From a bacterium (GTDB taxonomy: Bacteria; Patescibacteriota; Minisyncoccia; UBA6257; GWB1-50-10), in the NCBI GenBank assembly GCA_021825465.1, contig JAKAGX010000024.1, forward strand, positions 1-10,224: a DNA stretch of 10,224 nt, read 5' to 3'. The position numbers were made by a program, and so were the translations under genes. Below the pieces are notes generated by a model. The model made no database searches. It saw nothing but the letters and a program-made list of their open reading frames with translations, and had not been told where the DNA came from. Positions within the stretch are counted from its first letter, which is position 1, and each line of letters starts with the position of its first letter. This document shows, piece by piece, positions 6,658 through 10,224 of this stretch.

Positions 6658-6729
6658 GCCGAAGTAGCTCAGTGGTAGAGCAGCTGTTTTGTAAACAGCA
6701 GGTCGTGGGTTCGAATCCCTCCTTCGGCT
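6658..6729 (+). tRNA. tRNA-Thr, anticodon TGT
   Basis: The acceptor arms GCCGAAG and CTTCGGC pair fully. The D arm is GCTC-AGTGGTA-GAGC, the anticodon stem GCTGT/ACAGC holds the loop TTTGTAA, which reads TGT (threonine, ACA codons), and the T arm is GTGGG-TTCGAAT-CCC with its last pair reading G-T-rich. The discriminator is T and the 3' CCA is not encoded (TCAA follows), so it must be added after transcription. Confidence 0.96.
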
Positions 6730-6741
6730 CAATTTTTATGC

Positions 6742-6771
6742 TGGACTTTTAGGAGAGAGAACGCTTACAAT
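6742..6771 (+). promoter_or_regulatory. Candidate promoter for tRNA-Thr(GGT)
   Basis: TGGACT (four of six matches to TTGACA) and TACAAT (five of six to TATAAT) are 18 bases apart, between the two threonine tRNA genes. Transcription would start near 6778, about 12 bases before the second tRNA. Read-through from the first tRNA is the alternative. Confidence 0.45.
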
Positions 6772-6789
6772 GGAACTTATCAGGTCGTT

Positions 6790-6860
6790 GCCCGAGTAGT
6801 TCAACGGCAGAACGGATCCATGGTAAGGATCAAACAAGAGTTCGACTCTCTTCTCGGGCT
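6790..6860 (+). tRNA. tRNA-Thr, anticodon GGT
   Basis: The acceptor arms GCCCGAG and CTCGGGC pair fully. The D arm is GTTC-AACGGCA-GAAC, the anticodon stem GATCC/GGATC encloses ATGGTAA, which reads GGT (threonine, ACC and ACT codons), and the T arm is AAGAG-TTCGACT-CTCTT. The discriminator is T and no CCA is encoded. Base 32 of the anticodon loop is A instead of the more usual pyrimidine. Confidence 0.95.
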
Positions 6861-6871
6861 CAGTCGATTGG

Positions 6872-6886
6872 TATAAATAATATAAA
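6872..6886 (+). promoter_or_regulatory. Weak candidate -10 region for the SemiSWEET-rpmG pair
   Basis: Two overlapping-phase TATAAA boxes (6872-6877 and 6881-6886) lie in the AT-rich spacer after the second tRNA. The second is 13 bases before the ATG. No convincing -35 box is present, so read-through from the tRNA promoter is also possible. Confidence 0.3.
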
Positions 6887-6899
6887 TCAAAAATAGCAA

Positions 6900-7220
6900 A
6901 TGGTAGATTATTTTGGTTTGTTTGCTGCAGCCCTTTCGATCATCGCGGCGAGTGGCGGAATAGCGGTGCAGATCGTGAAAGTCGCTCGTCTTAAGGCAGC
7001 CGATCAGTTTTCGCTTGTTTGGATGGTCCTCGGCGTCGTCACGTGGTTCAGTTGGACGGCATACGGCATCGAGAACGGCGATCTGTACATTCTGGTTGCA
7101 AATTTCCTCGGTTTCGTGTTACAACTGGTATTACTGGGTTTTATCTTAAAATACCGGAAGACAAAGAAAAGAAATGGCACAAGGAAAATTCAGCGACAAT
7201 TCAATAAGGCTGAGGTGTAG
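6900..7220 (+). CDS. SemiSWEET/PQ-loop family small membrane protein
   Basis: This 106-residue protein has three hydrophobic helices (about residues 5-27, 38-56 and 62-84) in the layout of the SemiSWEET family, which forms dimers that move small sugars across the cytoplasmic membrane. Family-like features are FSLVWMVLGVVTWFSWTAYGI in the second helix and VANFLGFVLQLVLLGFI in the third, with N68 at the position of the conserved asparagine. The Pro-Gln motif of the first helix is V23-Q24, so the proline hinge is missing. A strongly basic tail (85-103, KYRKTKKRN and following) is unusual, and its last 15 codons overlap rpmG in another frame. No Shine-Dalgarno site precedes the ATG. The family call is good; the substrate is unknown. 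Confidence 0.8.
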   Translation: MVDYFGLFAAALSIIAASGGIAVQIVKVARLKAADQFSLVWMVLGVVTWFSWTAYGIENGDLYILVANFLGFVLQLVLLGFILKYRKTKKRNGTRKIQRQFNKAEV

Positions 7221-7344
7221 CGTGTGCAAGCACGTGAACTATACCGTTCACAAGAACCGGAAAGCCGTCGATCGCAAGATCGAATACAAGAAGTATTGCA
7301 AATGGTGCAAAAAGAGCACCGTCCACAAGGAGGCAAAAAAGTAA
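7174..7344 (+). CDS. rpmG: 50S ribosomal protein L33
   Basis: The 56-residue product MAQGKFSDNSIRLRCSVCKH... has the L33 pattern: RCSVCKHVNYTVHKNRK, then IEYKKYCKWCKKSTVHKEAKK. Both zinc-binding Cys-x-x-Cys pairs (C15/C18 and C42/C45) are present, so this is the zinc form. Length is normal for L33, a protein of the large ribosomal subunit near the tRNA exit site. It overlaps the end of the SemiSWEET-like gene by 47 bases in the +1 frame, and its start is inside that gene, which suggests co-transcription. No strong Shine-Dalgarno site is seen; the preceding bases are AAGAAAAGAA. An intrinsic-type hairpin follows the stop. Confidence 0.93.
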   Translation: MAQGKFSDNSIRLRCSVCKHVNYTVHKNRKAVDRKIEYKKYCKWCKKSTVHKEAKK

Positions 7345-7361
7345 TCCTAGGCTAATGTGGT

Positions 7362-7395
7362 ATACAGCACCCAACATAGAAATTGGGTGCTGTGT
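7362..7395 (+). terminator. Hairpin terminator after rpmG
   Basis: CAGCACCCAA (7365-7374) and TTGGGTGCTG (7383-7392) pair perfectly around CATAGAAA, and flanking bases extend the stem to about 13 pairs with one G-T pair. The tail (TGTCTTATC) is only moderately T-rich, so termination may be partial. Confidence 0.75.
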
Positions 7396-7409
7396 CTTAT
7401 CATGGAACG

Positions 7410-7418
7410 TGATATAAT
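7410..7418 (+). promoter_or_regulatory. Extended -10 promoter of the HTH gene
   Basis: TGATATAAT is a TGN-extended perfect -10 box whose last T is 14 bases before ATG 7433. An upstream in-frame TTG at 7418 overlaps this box and cannot be in the message, so the ATG is the likely start, with a leader of about eight bases. Confidence 0.65.
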
Positions 7419-7432
7419 TGTTTCATAACACA

Positions 7433-8092
7433 ATGGCACATTCAATTGAGGTTAGAGAAAAAGCCGTTGGATTACGCAGTAAGGGATACTCCTTTAATGA
7501 GATAAGTGACCGATTGAATATTTCCAAGGGCCTTCTTTCGCAATGGTTGAGTGGATTGGTTTTATCGCCAGAAGCTAAACAGCGCTTAAGGGGAAAAATC
7601 TCGGCGGGCCAGCTTGCCGCTATTGAAAGCCATCGAAAGAAAACACGCAAATTGCAGGAGGAATATGATTATAGGTCAGCATTGATTATTGATGCATTTC
7701 ATCCAGATAAAAATGTAGCTCTTGTATTGGCTGCCATGATCTATTGGTGTGAAGGCGCAAAAAACCCCAGTCGTGGGATTGATTTCACGAATTCCGATGC
7801 TCGATTGGTAAAGACGTTTCTCAATCTCTTGCGTACTGCTTTTGTTTTAGATGAGAAAAAATTCAAGGCCGTGGTGCATGTTCATTCCTATCACGACCCA
7901 GCGAGGCAAATAAAATTTTGGTCGAAGGTTACCAATATCCCGGTATCGCAGTTTTCGAAACCATTCCTGAAAAGAAATTCCGGCAGGAGAATACGGGAGG
8001 GCTATGAGGGTTGTATTTCGGTGCGATACTTTGATGCAAAGATCGGTAGGCAGCTATTGTCGCTAGCCCAAGCTTTTATGGTAAGATACTGA
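7433..8092 (+). CDS. HTH-domain protein of unknown role with a possible LAGLIDADG-like C-terminal domain
   Basis: This 219-residue protein begins with a helix-turn-helix of transposase/resolvase style (about residues 5-42: REKAVGLRSKGYSFNEISDRL, then SKGLLSQWLSG). After a basic linker, residues about 95-219 carry AAMIYWCEGAK (101-110), FTNSDARLVKTFLNLL, VVHVHSYHD (147-155) and FWSKVTNIPVSQFSKP (162-177). From memory this matches a widespread family of unnamed proteins in actinobacteria and CPR genomes with YW(A/C)EGAK and FxNSD motifs, whose layout resembles the LAGLIDADG fold seen in homing endonucleases and WhiA. Whether it cuts DNA, regulates genes or does neither is unknown. Hand counts over 7501-7620 and 7681-7800 give about 45% GC, lower than the pilus genes, which hints at acquisition from elsewhere. 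It ends five bases before tRNA-Trp. Confidence 0.75.
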   Translation: MAHSIEVREKAVGLRSKGYSFNEISDRLNISKGLLSQWLSGLVLSPEAKQRLRGKISAGQLAAIESHRKKTRKLQEEYDYRSALIIDAFHPDKNVALVLAAMIYWCEGAKNPSRGIDFTNSDARLVKTFLNLLRTAFVLDEKKFKAVVHVHSYHDPARQIKFWSKVTNIPVSQFSKPFLKRNSGRRIREGYEGCISVRYFDAKIGRQLLSLAQAFMVRY

Positions 8093-8097
8093 CGTAT

Positions 8098-8171
8098 GGG
8101 GATATGGTGAAATGGTATCATGACGCTCTCCAAAAGCGTTGTTCTAGGTTCAAGTCCTAGTGTCCCCGCCA
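8098..8171 (+). tRNA. tRNA-Trp, anticodon CCA
   Basis: The acceptor arms GGGGATA and TGTCCCC pair with one G-T pair. The anticodon stem ACGCT/AGCGT holds CTCCAAA, which reads CCA (tryptophan), and the T arm is CTAGG-TTCAAGT-CCTAG. The discriminator is G and the 3' CCA is encoded (8169-8171), unlike the two threonine tRNAs in this window. The pcm start codon follows after one base. Confidence 0.96.
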
Positions 8172-8172
8172 A

Positions 8173-8814
8173 ATGGATAAAGAATCTCTCATCGTCAGTT
8201 TGAAGAAGGATGGCTATTTGAAATCGCCGCTCATTGCGGAAGCATTTCGAGCCGTCGACCGGAAAGATTTCGTTCCGGAGGATGTCCGGGATTCCGCGTA
8301 CGAGAATATTCCGCTTCCGATCGGTTTCGGGCAAACGATCTCGCAACCCCTGACTGTCGCTTTTTTTCTCGAACTCCTGGAACTGAAGAAGGGGGAAAAA
8401 GTTCTCGATATCGGATCGGGGTCCGGCTGGCTTGCCGCCCTCATGGCACATTTGGTTTCGGATGAAGAGTTGAAAACGGGGCACGTTGTCTCGGTCGAGC
8501 GGATACCGGAATTGAAAGCGTTCGCGGAAGGGAATATCGCCCGGTACGAAAATTTACAAAGCGTCGTCTCCATGGTCCTCGGCGACGGAACGTCGGGTTT
8601 TCCGGATGAAGCCCCGTACGACAAGATCGTTGCCTCTGCTTCCGCCGAAGAGATACCCGCGGCATGGAAAGAGCAATTGAAGATAGGGGGAAGGATCGTG
8701 GCGCCCGTGCGAGACAGCATCGTGGTCTTGGATAAGGTCTCGAAGGATGAATTCAATAAAAAGCAGCATTTTGGCTTCAATTTCGTACCCCTCGTCAAAG
8801 GATTGACAAATTAA
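8173..8814 (+). CDS. pcm: Protein-L-isoaspartate O-methyltransferase
   Basis: This 213-residue cytoplasmic enzyme transfers a methyl group from S-adenosylmethionine to abnormal isoaspartyl residues, starting their repair. The family marks are GQTISQP (53-59), with S57 in the substrate-site region, motif I KVLDIGSGSGWLAAL (76-90) with the GxGxG loop, LGDGTSGFPDEAPYDKIVASA (136-156, the post-I/II region), IPAAWKEQLKIGGRIVAPV (161-179) and the closing FVPLV (204-208). Length is normal for bacterial Pcm, and the acidic end of motif I (E/D at D79) is as expected. The ATG is one base from the CCA of tRNA-Trp, so there is no room for a promoter or a Shine-Dalgarno site; expression must come from the tRNA transcript. 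The promoter of the 23S unit overlaps its last codons. Confidence 0.95.
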   Translation: MDKESLIVSLKKDGYLKSPLIAEAFRAVDRKDFVPEDVRDSAYENIPLPIGFGQTISQPLTVAFFLELLELKKGEKVLDIGSGSGWLAALMAHLVSDEELKTGHVVSVERIPELKAFAEGNIARYENLQSVVSMVLGDGTSGFPDEAPYDKIVASASAEEIPAAWKEQLKIGGRIVAPVRDSIVVLDKVSKDEFNKKQHFGFNFVPLVKGLTN

Positions 8815-8830
8815 AGAGGTCTGCTACAAT
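8803..8830 (+). promoter_or_regulatory. Strong promoter of the 23S rRNA leader
   Basis: A perfect -35 box TTGACA (8803-8808) and TACAAT (8825-8830, five of six) with a TGC extension are 16 bases apart. The -35 box lies in the last codons of pcm. It is the best promoter match in the window, as expected for an rRNA unit, with a start near 8838. Confidence 0.85.
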
Positions 8831-8837
8831 GGGAATC

Positions 8838-8932
8838 ACGAATGGAGTTCAGATTACATACCTTAGGCGGTAGCCACAAGAAGTAGGCAGCGTCCGAGTC
8901 GTGTGGTTATCCGCCCGAATGGCGGATTTTTT
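8838..8932 (+). ncRNA. Structured leader or small RNA before 23S rRNA
   Basis: About 95 bases lie between the strong promoter and an intrinsic terminator, with no ORF of note. Bases 8866-8878 (GGCGGTAGCCACA) can pair with 8902-8915 (TGTGGTTATCCGCC) in 13 pairs with one bulged T and one G-T pair. That helix uses the same bases (8909-8915) as the left arm of the terminator, so the two are mutually exclusive, as in attenuators and riboswitches. CGAATGG occurs three times (8839, 8916, 8939). It does not match SRP RNA, tmRNA or a riboswitch known to me. It may be an attenuator of the rRNA unit or an independent small RNA. Confidence 0.5.
8909..8932 (+). terminator. Intrinsic terminator inside the 23S leader
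   Basis: ATCCGCC and GGCGGAT pair perfectly around CGAAT and run straight into six T. It is a textbook terminator placed between the rRNA promoter and the 23S gene, so the rRNA needs antitermination, partial read-through or a second promoter. Confidence 0.88.
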
Positions 8933-8948
8933 GTTGCCCGAATGGAAC

Positions 8949-8966
8949 GTATCTTGAAAACTGAAT
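8949..8966 (+). promoter_or_regulatory. boxA-like rRNA antitermination element (candidate)
   Basis: GTATCTTGAAAACTGAAT resembles the boxA-containing stretch found before rRNA genes in Firmicutes (of the type TCTTTGAAAACT), which recruits NusB and S10. It lies after the terminator at 8909-8932, so it cannot help polymerase past that site. TTGAAA (8954-8959) with TTTACT (8978-8983, 18 bases further) could instead be a weak second promoter. Confidence 0.4.
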
Positions 8967-8968
8967 AG

Positions 8969-9010
8969 CTCAAAAAATTTACTGAGCAGTGAGCAAGTAA
9001 GTTTTTTGAG
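8969..9010 (+). other. Long AT-rich hairpin in the pre-23S leader
   Basis: CTCAAAAAATTTACT (8969-8983) pairs with AGTAAGTTTTTTGAG (8996-9010) in 15 pairs, one of them G-T, around a 12-base loop. It could be an RNase III target in rRNA maturation. The T-run is inside the stem, so it is a poor terminator. Confidence 0.7.
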
Positions 9011-9026
9011 GTAGAAATTAGTAGTG

Positions 9027-9071
9027 CTTCATGTTTGCGATTCATGAAGTGAAGCTTTGTCGCAAGACAAA

Positions 9072-9072
<1 letters not shown>
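9027..9072 (+). other. Two short hairpins at the 23S 5' boundary
   Basis: CTTCATG (9027-9033) pairs with CATGAAG (9043-9049). Then CTTTGTC (9055-9061) pairs with GACAAAG (9066-9072) around a GCAA tetraloop of the stable GNRA type. The second hairpin reappears inside the 23S gene at 9346-9362 as a 17-base exact copy. They probably mark processing sites. Confidence 0.65.

Positions 9073-10224
<1,152 letters not shown>

Overview
The window looks like chromosomal DNA from an uncultivated Candidate Phyla Radiation (Patescibacteria) bacterium, possibly a Parcubacteria-type lineage. The lineage is an inference. It rests on compact genes and short spacers, no recognisable Shine-Dalgarno site before any gene, a type IV pilus locus built from one GspE/PilB-type ATPase, one PilC and several small pilins, a LamG-bearing pseudopilin, and a 23S rRNA gene with no 16S gene in front of it. 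All clear genes lie on the + strand. TGA is used as a stop by several genes, so there is no sign of a recoded TGA.

Layout. Positions 177-6640 form a type IV pilus region: a stand-alone response regulator receiver protein, three type IV pilin genes in tandem, an intrinsic terminator, then pilB, an AT-rich repeat spacer, pilC, and a GspH-like pseudopilin fused to a LamG domain. The second and third pilin genes share an almost identical 181-bp 5' segment but differ strongly downstream, which points to recent duplication or gene conversion. Next come two tRNA-Thr genes (TGT and GGT anticodons), a SemiSWEET-like membrane protein whose 3' end overlaps the L33 gene (rpmG), and a terminator. A more AT-rich HTH-domain gene follows, then tRNA-Trp(CCA) and, one base after its CCA end, the protein-L-isoaspartate methyltransferase gene (pcm). 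A near-consensus promoter inside the 3' end of pcm drives a structured leader with an intrinsic terminator and a competing helix, and after more hairpins comes the 5' ~1.15 kb of 23S rRNA, cut by the window edge.

How it works together. PilB would power and PilC would anchor assembly of the three major-type pilins. The LamG pseudopilin is a plausible minor or tip subunit with carbohydrate- or protein-binding capacity. The prepilin peptidase, PilT and the PilMNO-type alignment proteins are not in this window. Several genes carry an extended -10 box (TGNTATAAT) placed so close to the start codon (8-9 bases for four of them, 14 for a fifth) that their mRNAs should be leaderless or nearly so, in line with the lack of Shine-Dalgarno sites.

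The observations most worth following up are the promoter-leader-terminator arrangement before the unlinked 23S gene, the near-leaderless promoter pattern, the LamG pseudopilin, and the mosaic pilin pair. No CRISPR array, insertion sequence or recognisable defence system is visible.
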